DNA from: Catenovulum sp052056295 | GTDB taxonomy: Bacteria > Pseudomonadota > Gammaproteobacteria > Enterobacterales > Alteromonadaceae | Reading direction: 5' to 3' | Length of the DNA stretch: 64,000 nt | NCBI RefSeq assembly: GCF_052056295.1 | Contig: NZ_CP182493.1 | Span: forward strand, 2,294,001 to 2,358,000 | In this document: in pieces, positions 1-7,701 of the stretch | Layout: each line of letters starts with the position of its first letter | Numbering within the stretch: position 1 is the stretch's first letter | Program-made: the position numbers and the translations under genes | Notes under the pieces: generated by a model | Database searches by the model: none | The model's input: the letters and a program-made list of their open reading frames with translations, nothing else | Told to the model about the DNA's origin: nothing

Positions 1-563
1 ACGTAGTCATCACCTAAGAAATCACCTGAATATGAACCGATATGGAAAGCTGCTTCTAAACCTTCAGCTACTTCTAAAGAGTAGTCTGCAGAAACATAGA
101 TGCTATCGCCAAAATCATAGCCGCTATCTTCAGCGTTAGCTAATACAGCCACACCTAAAGTTACTGCGTCAAAAGAAACGCTAGCGTAGATTTCACCGAA
201 GTCCAAAGCTGTTGATTGGCCAGCTGGAATAGCTGATTTACGTGGGTAGTTGAAATAGATATAACCTACATCGTAAGCAATACCTTCCATTTCGCCGCTA
301 TAACCAAAGTATAGATCTAACTCTGCTGCACCACCGCCATATACTACATTTGATAACCAAGTACCAGCGTAGAAACCAGACTCATCTGCGTAATCGATAC
401 CGCCAGAAACAGCTGCACCGTCGTCAGTTTGAGTTTGACCACGCCAGTAGTAGTTAGAAGTAACTGCAGCGTTTGCTGATAAACCTTCTACTGCCATAGC
501 AGAAGTAGAAGCCATAGTAGATACTGCGCCTAAAATAGATGCTACAAGTAATGTTTTTTTCAT
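1..563 (-). CDS. TorF-family putative porin (3' end outside window)
   Basis: The reading frame starts at an ATG at 563 and runs off the left edge, so about 187 N-terminal residues are visible. It opens with a Sec signal peptide (MKKTLLVASILGAVSTMA, cleavage near SAMA-VEG), followed by alternating aromatic/small-residue strands (SNYYWRGQTQ, GFYAGTWLSNV, YFGYSGE) typical of the TorF / Gcw_chp outer-membrane beta-barrel family. In many proteobacteria this family sits beside glnK-amtB; here it is 31 kb away but carries its own sigma-54 promoter. A Shine-Dalgarno-like ggaga lies just upstream. The substrate is not known from sequence. The missing C terminus means completeness cannot be judged. Confidence 0.82.
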   Translation of the reverse strand, partial: MKKTLLVASILGAVSTMASTSAMAVEGLSANAAVTSNYYWRGQTQTDDGAAVSGGIDYADESGFYAGTWLSNVVYGGGAAELDLYFGYSGEMEGIAYDVGYIYFNYPRKSAIPAGQSTALDFGEIYASVSFDAVTLGVAVLANAEDSGYDFGDSIYVSADYSLEVAEGLEAAFHIGSYSGDFLGDDY

Positions 564-616
564 GCTAGTTCTCCAAATTGGAATTTTTCAATTTGCTAAA
601 TGTGCTGAAGAGGTTT

Positions 617-633
617 AGCAACCCCCGTGCCGA
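617..633 (-). promoter_or_regulatory. sigma-54 promoter of the TorF porin
   Basis: On the minus strand the sequence reads cGGCACGGGGGTTGCt. GG and GC are separated by exactly 10 nt, and the site matches the TGGCACG-N4-TTGCW consensus at nearly every position. It lies about 55 bp before the porin start codon, giving a short leader. A sigma-54 promoter needs a bound activator; candidate NtrC half-sites lie about 130-185 bp upstream. Confidence 0.8.
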
Positions 634-762
634 TTTTTTAATTTCCCTTAAAAAAAGCGTCTGAAGCCTAATAAATAGGGGATTCATGCTTTCTTTTCGT
701 GAACTGCAGCGTCAGTTTATAGCACTTATTTGGCAAAATCACTACAAAACGCTGATATTCTA

Positions 763-801
763 TGGTGCAAATGTGAACTGGTGTGTATCAATGTGGTGCA
801 A
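763..801. promoter_or_regulatory. candidate NtrC enhancer half-sites
   Basis: Two direct copies of TGGTGCA(A), at 763-770 and 794-801, match one arm of the NtrC palindrome GCACCA-N3-TGGTGC. They sit at a normal enhancer distance upstream of the sigma-54 element at 617-633. Neither is a full palindrome, so the assignment is tentative. Confidence 0.4.
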
Positions 802-984
802 TTAAACTGATCTCTAGTCATTAAGTACGACTTTTTGCATCTTTTTAGTTAGTTTGAAAAATTACCCGTGTTTTTTCTGCTGCAAGCAATCGTTTTTATT
901 GTTTTCGAGAGGTTTGGTTTGGATAAAATTAGCGGTTAGAATAGAAACTATTAACAAATACAAGAAAATTTAGGTATTACGACT

Positions 985-1656
985 ATGAACCCTTATTTAA
1001 TAGCACCGTCGATTTTAGCTGCGGATTTAGCTCGACTTGGTGAAGATGTTGAAAAAGTAGTAGCGGCTGGCGCGGATATTATTCACTTTGATGTAATGGA
1101 TAATCATTATGTGCCAAACTTAACTTTTGGTCCGGCTGTATTAGAAGCATTAAAAAAATACGGTATTAAAGCCGATTTTGATGTGCATCTTATGGTTGAG
1201 CCGGTTGATGATTTAATAAACCAGTTTGCTGATGCTGGCGCTGCTTATATCAGCTTCCATCCAGAAGCCAGTAAGCATGTGGATCGTTCTATTAGTTTAA
1301 TTAAACAACGTGGTATTAAAGCCGGTTTAGTGCTTAATCCTGCTACATCTTTATCTGTATTAGATTATGTTTTACCTCAGTTAGATTTTGTTTTATTTAT
1401 GTCGGTTAACCCTGGTTTTGGTGGTCAGTCGTTTATCCCATTTACCTTAGATAAAATTCGTCAATTGCGAGCGCGTATTGATGAACTTGGTTTGAATACT
1501 CGCATTGAAGTTGATGGTGGCGTTAAAACCAATAATATTGCTGAAGTTGCAGCTGCTGGTGCTGATATGTTTGTTGCTGGTACTGCTATTTTTGGTGCAG
1601 ATGATTATAAAGTTGCCATTGATGAGATGCGTAGCGAATTAGCTAAGGTTGGGTAA
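985..1656 (+). CDS. rpe: ribulose-phosphate 3-epimerase
   Basis: The 223-aa protein interconverts D-ribulose 5-phosphate and D-xylulose 5-phosphate in the pentose phosphate pathway (cytosolic TIM barrel). Visible family motifs are the opening APSILAADLARLGE, the metal/catalytic HFDVMDNHYVPNLTFGP, DVHLMVEP, the flexible loop MSVNPGFGGQSF and the phosphate-binding DGGV and AGTAIFG segments. Length and order are those of the full family. The gene stands alone, not in a dam-rpe-gph-trpS arrangement, and is followed by 720 bp of repeats before convergent uvrA. Confidence 0.97.
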   Translation: MNPYLIAPSILAADLARLGEDVEKVVAAGADIIHFDVMDNHYVPNLTFGPAVLEALKKYGIKADFDVHLMVEPVDDLINQFADAGAAYISFHPEASKHVDRSISLIKQRGIKAGLVLNPATSLSVLDYVLPQLDFVLFMSVNPGFGGQSFIPFTLDKIRQLRARIDELGLNTRIEVDGGVKTNNIAEVAAAGADMFVAGTAIFGADDYKVAIDEMRSELAKVG

Positions 1657-1713
1657 TCCAATCTTAGCTCTAAGCGTGTACCGTTACACATAGCTACAGC
1701 GCGGCTAGTTTGT

Positions 1714-1853
1714 TGCCACACAATGGTCGAGCTAGTTGCGATATTTTTCGAAAAATCGCTTCAAGCCCATCCATGGGCCGCTCTCAAACGGTATCCCTAC
1801 CGATTGGAAGTTTTTCGAAAAACAATCCCAACCATCTCTCTTTGCATTTGTAT
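1714..1853 (-). repeat. intergenic hairpin element R1 (reverse orientation)
   Basis: A 140-bp unit nearly identical to 2045-2183, with a 1-bp length difference and few substitutions. Read on the minus strand it has arms containing tttttcgaaaaa on both sides, a first hairpin cggtagggataccg and a second hairpin gcccatggatgggc. This is the same plan as the A-type elements near urtE/ureD although the arms differ in sequence. Short ORFs crossing it look spurious. Confidence 0.85.
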
Positions 1854-1900
1854 GGCTGTAAGTTTAGTTTCACATTTAGCAACTTATTTGTAAGGAAAGT

Positions 1901-2000
1901 GCTAGAGCGATAACTTAGAACAAAATTTCTTTTTCATGGATGAAAAAGCGAAGCGTACATGGATTGTATTCACAGCGGTTTTGTGAAAGTTATACTCTAG
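1901..2000 (+). repeat. intergenic hairpin element R2
   Basis: The arms ctagagcgataacttagaac and gtgaaagttatactctag are complementary over about 20 bp. Between them lie hairpin 1 (ctttttcatggatgaaaaag), the linker gcgaagc, a second small hairpin (gtacatggattgta) and the conserved ttcacagcg. It lies between the two reverse-orientation copies R1 and R3. Confidence 0.8.
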
Positions 2001-2044
2001 TGATTTCCGTATATTGCACGATACTCGAAGCGCTTCTCGCTGAG

Positions 2045-2183
2045 TGCCACACAATGGTCGAGCTAGTTGCGATATTTTCCAAAAATCGCTGCAAGCCCAT
2101 CCATGGGCCGCTCTCAAACGGTATCCCTACCGATTGGAAGTTTTTCGAAAAACAATCCCAACCATCTCTCCCTGCATTTGTAT
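2045..2183 (-). repeat. intergenic hairpin element R3 (second copy of R1)
   Basis: Near-identical copy of 1714-1853, about 330 bp downstream and in the same orientation. The high identity suggests recent duplication or gene conversion. Confidence 0.85.
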
Positions 2184-2214
2184 TGTTATTTTAATCGCGA
2201 TAAAAATGTTGGAT

Positions 2215-2325
2215 GTGTGATTGGGAGTTGGGGGCAATGAGCCAACCTCCGATTACATGGATGTAATCGGCGAGCGACCACGGATGGCTCGAAGCGTTTG
2301 GTGAATTGACCGCAACTTCCAAGCA
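2215..2325 (+). repeat. intergenic hairpin element R4
   Basis: The arms gtgattgggagttgggggca and tgaccgcaacttccaagcac are largely complementary. They enclose hairpin 1 (ccgattacatggatgtaatcgg core) and a second imperfect hairpin (cgagcgaccacggatggctcg), followed by aagcg. Same plan as R2 with unrelated arm sequence. It ends about 50 bp before the uvrA stop codon. Confidence 0.75.
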
Positions 2326-2376
2326 CTATTGCACTATGCTAGAAGCGCGGCGAGTTATTAATAGCTGGAGTGCCGC

Positions 2377-5196
2377 CTACAACAGCGGCTTCAAAAACCT
2401 TCCCGTATGACTATTTTCCAGTTTAACTAAATCTTCCGGCGATCCAGCAAAGAGAATTTCACCACCACCGCTACCACCTTCTGGGCCTAAATCGACAATC
2501 CAGTCAGCGGTTTTAATCACATCCAAATTATGCTCAATAATTACCACAGTATTGCCGTGATCCCTCAACCTATGAATAACCGCCAACAACTGCTCTATAT
2601 CGTAAAAATGCAAACCTGTGGTCGGTTCATCTAAGATATATAAAGTTTTACCTGTATCGCGTTTTGACAACTCACGCGCCAGTTTAACCCTTTGTGCTTC
2701 GCCACCTGATAAAGTTGTCGCTGCTTGGCCTAAACGAATATAACTTAAACCTACATCCATTAAGGTTTGCAGTTTGCGTGAAATTGCCGGTACAGCATCA
2801 AAAAATTCACGCGCATCTTCAACTGTCATATCCAAAGTTTCGTGAATGCTTTTACCTTTATACTTAATTTCTAAAGTTTCGCGGTTGTAGCGTTTACCTT
2901 TACATTCATCACAAGCAACATAAACATCAGGTAAAAAGTGCATCTCAACTTTAATTACACCGTCCCCTTGGCAAGCTTCGCAGCGTCCACCTTTAACGTT
3001 AAAACTAAAACGTCCTGGTTTATAACCACGTGAGCGCGCTTCTTGAGTTGCTGAGAATAATTCACGAATCGGGGTGAAAATACCCGTATAAGTTGCAGGG
3101 TTAGATCTTGGAGTACGGCCAATTGGACTTTGGTCTATATCCACCACTTTATCTAAATGTTCTAACCCATGAATGCTCTTATATGGGGCTGGCTGATTGG
3201 TGGTCGCTTTGTTAAGTTCAGTTTGCGCCAAACTAAATAAAGTATCATTGATTAAGGTTGATTTGCCTGAGCCTGATACGCCAGTAATACAAGTTAATAA
3301 GCCAAATGGAATGGCTAAGTCGACATCTTTTAGGTTATTGCCACTAGCACCTTTTAACTCTATCCACTTGTCATTTGGCTCGTTCCGCTCTGTCGGCACT
3401 TTTATCTGTCTTTTGCCAGACAGATATTGTCCAGTAAGTGATTGCTCACTATTTTTTATATCATCAACTGTGCCTTGTGCAACTATTTCACCACCATGCA
3501 CACCAGCTTTGGGGCCGATATCTAATACATAATCAGCGCAGCGAATGGCATCTTCATCATGTTCAACCACAATGACTGTGTTGCCTAAATCACGTAAATG
3601 AGTGAGGGTTTTTAACAGGCGCTCGTTGTCTCTTTGATGTAACCCAATAGAAGGTTCATCCAATACATACATAACACCCACTAAACCCGCACCAATTTGG
3701 CTGGCAAGTCTAATACGTTGCGCTTCACCGCCAGACAAGGTTTCTGCACTGCGCGATAAGGTTAAATAGTTCAGGCCGACATTAACTAAAAAGCCAAGCC
3801 TGTCGTTAATTTCTTTAAGAATTTTATCGGCAATTTGCGCTTTTTGACCTGTCAGTTGCAGGCTGTTAAAAAATGCTGATGCTTGTTCTATTGATAAATC
3901 AGCGACTTGTGGCAAGTTAGTCTCAGCGACAAAAACGTTACGCGCTTCTTCACGCAGTCTTGTTCCTTTACAGCTAGGACAGGCTTGGTTGTTGAGGAAT
4001 TTCGCCATTTCTTCACGTACTGAGTTAGATTCAGTTTCGCGATAGCGTCTTTCCATATTCGGAATTATGCCTTCAAACGGATGTTGGCGACGAATAATGT
4101 CACCTCTATCATTCATATAGTTAAAGTCTAAACTGAGTTTGCCTGTGCCGTATAACACGACTTGCTGCTGTTCAGCATCTAACTCTTGCCAAGGTGCGGT
4201 TACATCAAAATCATAATGTTCAGCAACAGTTTTAAGCATTTGGAAATAATAGAAGCTGCGTTTATCCCAACCTTTAATCGCACCGCCAGATAAACTGAGC
4301 TCAGGGTTAGTCACCACTCTATGTTGATCAAAATATTGTTTAACCCCTAAACCATCACAACTGCTACATGCACCAGAAGGGCTATTAAACGAGAATATTC
4401 TTGGCTCAACTTCTTGCATGCTATAACCACAGTGTGGGCAGGAGAAGTTGGCCGAAAAGATCATTTCATCTTTGGCTGAGTCGTCCATCCAGGCAATAGT
4501 TGCTACACCATTTGCAATGTCTAACGCGGTTTCAAAACTTTCAGCTAAACGAGTTTTTAGGTCATCACGTACTTTAAAGCGGTCTACTACCACTTCAATC
4601 GTATGTTTTTTATGTAATTCTAGTGTTGGAGGATCAGACAAATCACAAATCTCACCATTCACTCGTGCACGAATAAAACCTTGCGCTGATAAACTTTCGA
4701 AGGTTTTAATGTGTTCACCTTTACGTCCTTTAACAATTGGCGCAAGCAACATGAGTTTACTGCCTTCAGGCAAAGCTAAAACTTGGTCAACCATTTGGCT
4801 AACTGTTTGCGCGGTTAATGCTTGTTTGTGGGTCGGACATCTAGGCTCACCGACACGGGCAAATAACAATCTGAGATAATCGTAAACTTCAGTGATTGTC
4901 CCAACTGTTGATCTTGGATTGTGCGAAGTACTTTTTTGCTCAATCGAAATAGCAGGGGATAAACCTTCGATATGGTCAACGTCTGGTTTTTCCATCAAAG
5001 ATAAAAACTGCCTAGCGTATGCGGATAAAGACTCAACATAGCGGCGTTGGCCTTCCGCATACAAGGTATCAAAAGCGAGTGACGATTTACCTGAGCCTGA
5101 CAATCCGGTGATCACAATAAGCTTGTCACGCGGTAAAGTTAGGTCAATGTTTTTTAAATTATGGGTGCGCGCCCCTCTAACTTCGATAGTATCCAT
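2377..5196 (-). CDS. uvrA: excinuclease ABC subunit A
   Basis: The 939-aa damage-recognition ATPase of nucleotide excision repair works as a dimer with UvrB. Two ABC modules are visible: Walker A GLSGSGKSS near residue 31 and GVSGSGKST in the second half, and two signature motifs, LSGGEAQRIRLA and LSGGEAQRVKLA. It has the UvrA-specific zinc clusters CPHCGYSM...CSSCDGLG and CEACQGDG...CDECKGKR. Length is normal for the family. The ATG has an aggg Shine-Dalgarno-like stretch and a LexA box just upstream, so SOS induction is expected. Confidence 0.99.
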   Translation of the reverse strand: MDTIEVRGARTHNLKNIDLTLPRDKLIVITGLSGSGKSSLAFDTLYAEGQRRYVESLSAYARQFLSLMEKPDVDHIEGLSPAISIEQKSTSHNPRSTVGTITEVYDYLRLLFARVGEPRCPTHKQALTAQTVSQMVDQVLALPEGSKLMLLAPIVKGRKGEHIKTFESLSAQGFIRARVNGEICDLSDPPTLELHKKHTIEVVVDRFKVRDDLKTRLAESFETALDIANGVATIAWMDDSAKDEMIFSANFSCPHCGYSMQEVEPRIFSFNSPSGACSSCDGLGVKQYFDQHRVVTNPELSLSGGAIKGWDKRSFYYFQMLKTVAEHYDFDVTAPWQELDAEQQQVVLYGTGKLSLDFNYMNDRGDIIRRQHPFEGIIPNMERRYRETESNSVREEMAKFLNNQACPSCKGTRLREEARNVFVAETNLPQVADLSIEQASAFFNSLQLTGQKAQIADKILKEINDRLGFLVNVGLNYLTLSRSAETLSGGEAQRIRLASQIGAGLVGVMYVLDEPSIGLHQRDNERLLKTLTHLRDLGNTVIVVEHDEDAIRCADYVLDIGPKAGVHGGEIVAQGTVDDIKNSEQSLTGQYLSGKRQIKVPTERNEPNDKWIELKGASGNNLKDVDLAIPFGLLTCITGVSGSGKSTLINDTLFSLAQTELNKATTNQPAPYKSIHGLEHLDKVVDIDQSPIGRTPRSNPATYTGIFTPIRELFSATQEARSRGYKPGRFSFNVKGGRCEACQGDGVIKVEMHFLPDVYVACDECKGKRYNRETLEIKYKGKSIHETLDMTVEDAREFFDAVPAISRKLQTLMDVGLSYIRLGQAATTLSGGEAQRVKLARELSKRDTGKTLYILDEPTTGLHFYDIEQLLAVIHRLRDHGNTVVIIEHNLDVIKTADWIVDLGPEGGSGGGEILFAGSPEDLVKLENSHTGRFLKPLL

Positions 5197-5218
5197 ATTT
5201 GCCCTGCAAACAATTTAA

Positions 5219-5234
5219 CTGTAAATATAGACAG
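5219..5234 (-). promoter_or_regulatory. LexA (SOS) box upstream of uvrA
   Basis: CTGTAAATATAGACAG matches the gammaproteobacterial LexA palindrome CTGT-N8-ACAG with an AT-rich core, and lies 23 bp before the uvrA start. It could also influence divergent yajR-ssb, mirroring the shared SOS box between uvrA and ssb in E. coli. Confidence 0.85.
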
Positions 5235-5390
5235 TTATTATGACACAGTTTATTCTGTTGCTTCTAGTTTTTATCCAAACGAGCAAAAGCTTTGTTGTGT
5301 TGTATAACGGCCGTTAAAATTTATACAGTACCTAAGCTGATGGCATGTTATACTGTCGCGCTCGTTAGTTAGTTCAGTTATTGCAATTTT

Positions 5391-6767
5391 ATGTCAGAGA
5401 CATTAACCCGATACGAAAAGAAAATTGCTGCAGTGTTAGCCGGCATATTTAGCCTTCGCATGATGGGCTTATTTATGATCATGCCTGTAATGGCAGTGTA
5501 TGGTGACCAATTAGCTGGCGTGTCACCTTTATGGATAGGCATAATTATTGGTGCATACGGACTAACCCAAGCTTTATTACAAATCCCTATGGGTTTGCTA
5601 TCGGATAAAATTGGTCGTCGGCCAGTTATATTATTAGGCTTAAGTTTGTTTGCACTTGGTAGTGTTATAGCTGGCATGGCCGAAGATGTTTATTGGGTAG
5701 CAGTCGGGCGTTTTTTACAAGGCACAGGCGCAATAGCTAGTGCTGTATTGGCGTTAGCATCCGATTTAACCCGTGAGCAGCAGCGCTCTAAAGTTATGGC
5801 CATTATCGGCATGAGCATAGGTTTGTCGTTTGCGGCGGCTATGGTGGTTGGCCCATTATTGGCAGAGCGTTTTGGTTTATCTGGAATATTTTATTTAACT
5901 GCAGTATTTGCGGTATTGGGCATGCTGCTGGTGTATTTTCAAGTGCCTGATTCAGTGAGCCGAGGTTCAAACCGTGATGCTATTCCGGTACCAGCGCAGT
6001 TGAAACAGTTAGTTAAACATCCACAACTGGCAAAATTAAATGTAGGTGTATTTGTACTGCACATGCTTTTAACCTGTTTATTTGTTGCCATTCCTGGTTT
6101 ATTGGTTAATGCAGGTTTTGCCGCTAATAGCCATTGGATGTTGTATTTTCCTGCTTTGTTGGCTTCATTTGTATTGATGGCGCCATTGTTAATTTGGGCA
6201 GTTAAAAGCAATAAAGAGTTAACTGTATTTAAGCTGGCGATTATTTTATTAGCTGTGGCTATGTTAGTTGTATATTTCAGTCAGCAGATATTAATTGGTT
6301 TATTTACAGCGCTTATCGTATTTTTTGTCGCCTTTAATTATTTAGAAGCAAACTTGCCCGCTTGGGTTAGTCGCATTGCACCCGCTGGGCAGAAAGGTTC
6401 AGCTATGGGCATGTTTTCAAGCTGTCAGTTTGCCGGTGCATTTGCTGGTGGCATGATAGGCGGGGCAGTTTTACAATTAAGCTCAGTAAATGGGCTGTTA
6501 TTATTTTGTGCTTTAGTTTGTTTACCTTGGTTATGGTTAGCAAATAACTTAATATTACCAGTTAGAACTAAGCCCAAAGTGGTGAGTGTGGCGGTAGCGA
6601 GCCACCAAATAGCAGAAGATATGGCACAAGCGCTGACTCAAATTAAAGGAATTGAAGAAGCGGTTGTTATCGTTGAAGAACAATTAGCATATTTAAAAGT
6701 TTTACCTAAGCAGTTGGATGAACAGGCGTTAGACAGCTACTTAAACCAACATGCGAAACAGAATTAG
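5391..6767 (+). CDS. yajR: YajR-like MFS transporter with C-terminal YAM-type domain
   Basis: The 458-aa protein has twelve predicted membrane segments, the MFS motif-A region GLLSDKIGRRPVIL near residue 70 and an N-terminal RMMGLFMIMPVMAVYG helix typical of the YajR group. After the last helix a soluble tail of about 65 residues (from roughly 393, VVSVAVASHQIAEDM...) is predicted alpha/beta, matching the ferredoxin-like YAM domain of E. coli YajR (454 aa). The substrate is unknown. The gene lies 9 bp before ssb in the same direction and is divergent from uvrA. No strong Shine-Dalgarno precedes the ATG. Confidence 0.88.
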   Translation: MSETLTRYEKKIAAVLAGIFSLRMMGLFMIMPVMAVYGDQLAGVSPLWIGIIIGAYGLTQALLQIPMGLLSDKIGRRPVILLGLSLFALGSVIAGMAEDVYWVAVGRFLQGTGAIASAVLALASDLTREQQRSKVMAIIGMSIGLSFAAAMVVGPLLAERFGLSGIFYLTAVFAVLGMLLVYFQVPDSVSRGSNRDAIPVPAQLKQLVKHPQLAKLNVGVFVLHMLLTCLFVAIPGLLVNAGFAANSHWMLYFPALLASFVLMAPLLIWAVKSNKELTVFKLAIILLAVAMLVVYFSQQILIGLFTALIVFFVAFNYLEANLPAWVSRIAPAGQKGSAMGMFSSCQFAGAFAGGMIGGAVLQLSSVNGLLLFCALVCLPWLWLANNLILPVRTKPKVVSVAVASHQIAEDMAQALTQIKGIEEAVVIVEEQLAYLKVLPKQLDEQALDSYLNQHAKQN

Positions 6768-6776
6768 GAGAAGATA

Positions 6777-7391
6777 ATGGCATCTCGCGGCATCAACAAA
6801 GTGATATTAATCGGTAATTTAGGTCAGGATCCAGAAGTCCGCTATATGCCTAACGGCAACGCTGTTGCAAACTTAACTATTGCGACATCAGAAAGCTGGA
6901 AAGATCGTAATTCTGGTCAAATGAATGAAAAGACTGAATGGCATCGTGTGGTTATTTTTGGCAAATTAGCTGAAATTGCTGGTGAATATTTACGTAAAGG
7001 TTCGCAAGTGTATATTGAAGGTAAATTGCAAACGCGTAAGTGGCAAGATCAACAAGGCCAAGACAGATATACCACAGAAGTTGTGGTTGATATGACAGGC
7101 AGTATGCAGATGTTAGATCGCCGTAACGACGGTGGCCAAGGGCAGGGCGCACAAGGTGGTGGTTATGCAAACAACAATAACCAAGGTGGTTACAACCAAG
7201 CGCCACAGCAAGGTGGTGGTTATCAGCAGCCAGCAGCCCAACCACAATATAACCAAGCGCCGCAACAAGGTGGTCAAGGTGGCGGCTATCAGCAGTCTGC
7301 ACCACAACAACGTCCAGCGCCTGCGCCAGCACCACAAGCCGCACCTCCAGCTGAGCCTAACTTAGATTTTGATGACGATATTCCGTTCTAA
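6777..7391 (+). CDS. ssb: single-stranded DNA-binding protein
   Basis: The 204-aa protein coats single-stranded DNA and recruits repair and replication enzymes. Residues 1-112 form the OB fold (GINKVILIGNLGQDPEVRYMPNG, WHRVVIFGKLAEIAGEYLRKGS). Residues 118-190 are a low-complexity Gly/Gln/Pro linker with repeated GGGYQQ and YNQAPQQGG units. The tail DFDDDIPF is the acidic tip that binds partner proteins. The linker makes the length somewhat greater than E. coli Ssb (178 aa). A clear aggag precedes the ATG. An intrinsic terminator follows. Confidence 0.99.
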   Translation: MASRGINKVILIGNLGQDPEVRYMPNGNAVANLTIATSESWKDRNSGQMNEKTEWHRVVIFGKLAEIAGEYLRKGSQVYIEGKLQTRKWQDQQGQDRYTTEVVVDMTGSMQMLDRRNDGGQGQGAQGGGYANNNNQGGYNQAPQQGGGYQQPAAQPQYNQAPQQGGQGGGYQQSAPQQRPAPAPAPQAAPPAEPNLDFDDDIPF

Positions 7392-7425
7392 AATTGTAAC
7401 TTATTTAAAATTGAATTGATTTTCC

Positions 7426-7454
7426 AAAGCCGCATTTTGCGGCTTTGTTATTTT
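7426..7454 (+). terminator. intrinsic terminator after ssb
   Basis: The stem AAAGCCGCA / TGCGGCTTT with a short TTT loop is followed by tgttatttt, 35 bp after the ssb stop codon. Confidence 0.85.
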
Positions 7455-7473
7455 GGGGAATTGAAATTTTGGA

Positions 7474-7543
7474 TAAAAAAATCCCGCTGGTGTTGCCACT
7501 AGCGGGTTACAAGGGAGATACAACAGGAGCACATTTTCAAACA
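7474..7543 (-). ncRNA. candidate small RNA, copy 1 (twin of 41231-41301)
   Basis: A predicted RNA of about 70 nt on the minus strand. It contains UCCUGUUGUAUCUCCCUUGU, identical to the copy at 41 kb, then a GC-rich stem cccgctagtgg...ccagcggg and a run of seven Ts. The upstream promoter region is also conserved between copies, but the terminator stem differs in sequence while staying a hairpin. That pattern supports a real RNA gene rather than a duplicated protein tail. Start position is inferred from the promoter. It lies between the ssb and CHRD gene 3' ends, antisense to no recognised gene. Confidence 0.7.
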
Positions 7544-7549
7544 CATAAT

Positions 7550-7578
7550 TATAGAGTGTCGAAAATCGGCTTAGTTCA
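7550..7578 (-). promoter_or_regulatory. sigma-E-like promoter of small RNA copy 1
   Basis: The minus strand reads TGAACTA-N16-TCTATA, close to the extracytoplasmic stress sigma-E pattern GGAACTT-N16-TCTRA. A perfect TATAAT also overlaps the -10, with TTGAAC 20 nt upstream, so a sigma-70 reading is possible but with unusually long spacing. The same layout and spacing occur at 41196-41224. Confidence 0.55.
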
Positions 7579-7633
7579 AAATAATTTGCAAATTTTTTAA
7601 TTATTTTGATTTTGCCTGCTGCTTGGTTTGCCC

Positions 7634-7670
7634 AATAAAAAATCCGCAGCAATATAAAGTGCTGCGGATT
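7634..7670 (-). terminator. intrinsic terminator of the CHRD gene
   Basis: Read leftward, AATCCGCAGCA and TGCTGCGGATT form a stem followed by a run of T residues (aaaaaa on the plus strand at 7637-7642). It lies about 30 bp after the stop codon of the 7702-8973 gene. Confidence 0.85.
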
Positions 7671-7701
7671 TTGTTGTTGAGCGAGTTAACGAATAACTCG
7701 A

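Larger units (their letters stand above)
564..984. other. divergent intergenic region, torF / rpe
   Basis: This 421-bp region separates the leftward porin gene from rightward rpe. Apart from the sigma-54 element and NtrC-like half-sites listed separately, I see only AT-rich sequence that presumably holds the rpe promoter (830-975). No ORF, tRNA or convincing terminator was found. Confidence 0.5.

Noticed and set aside
1710..2194. Short ORFs on both strands between rpe and uvrA
   Set aside because: They lie wholly inside the repeated hairpin elements and exist in similar form in each copy. They have no Shine-Dalgarno, domain or plausible composition.
6952..7365. ORFs opposite and within ssb
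   Set aside because: Shadows created by the low-complexity Gly/Gln linker codons of ssb.
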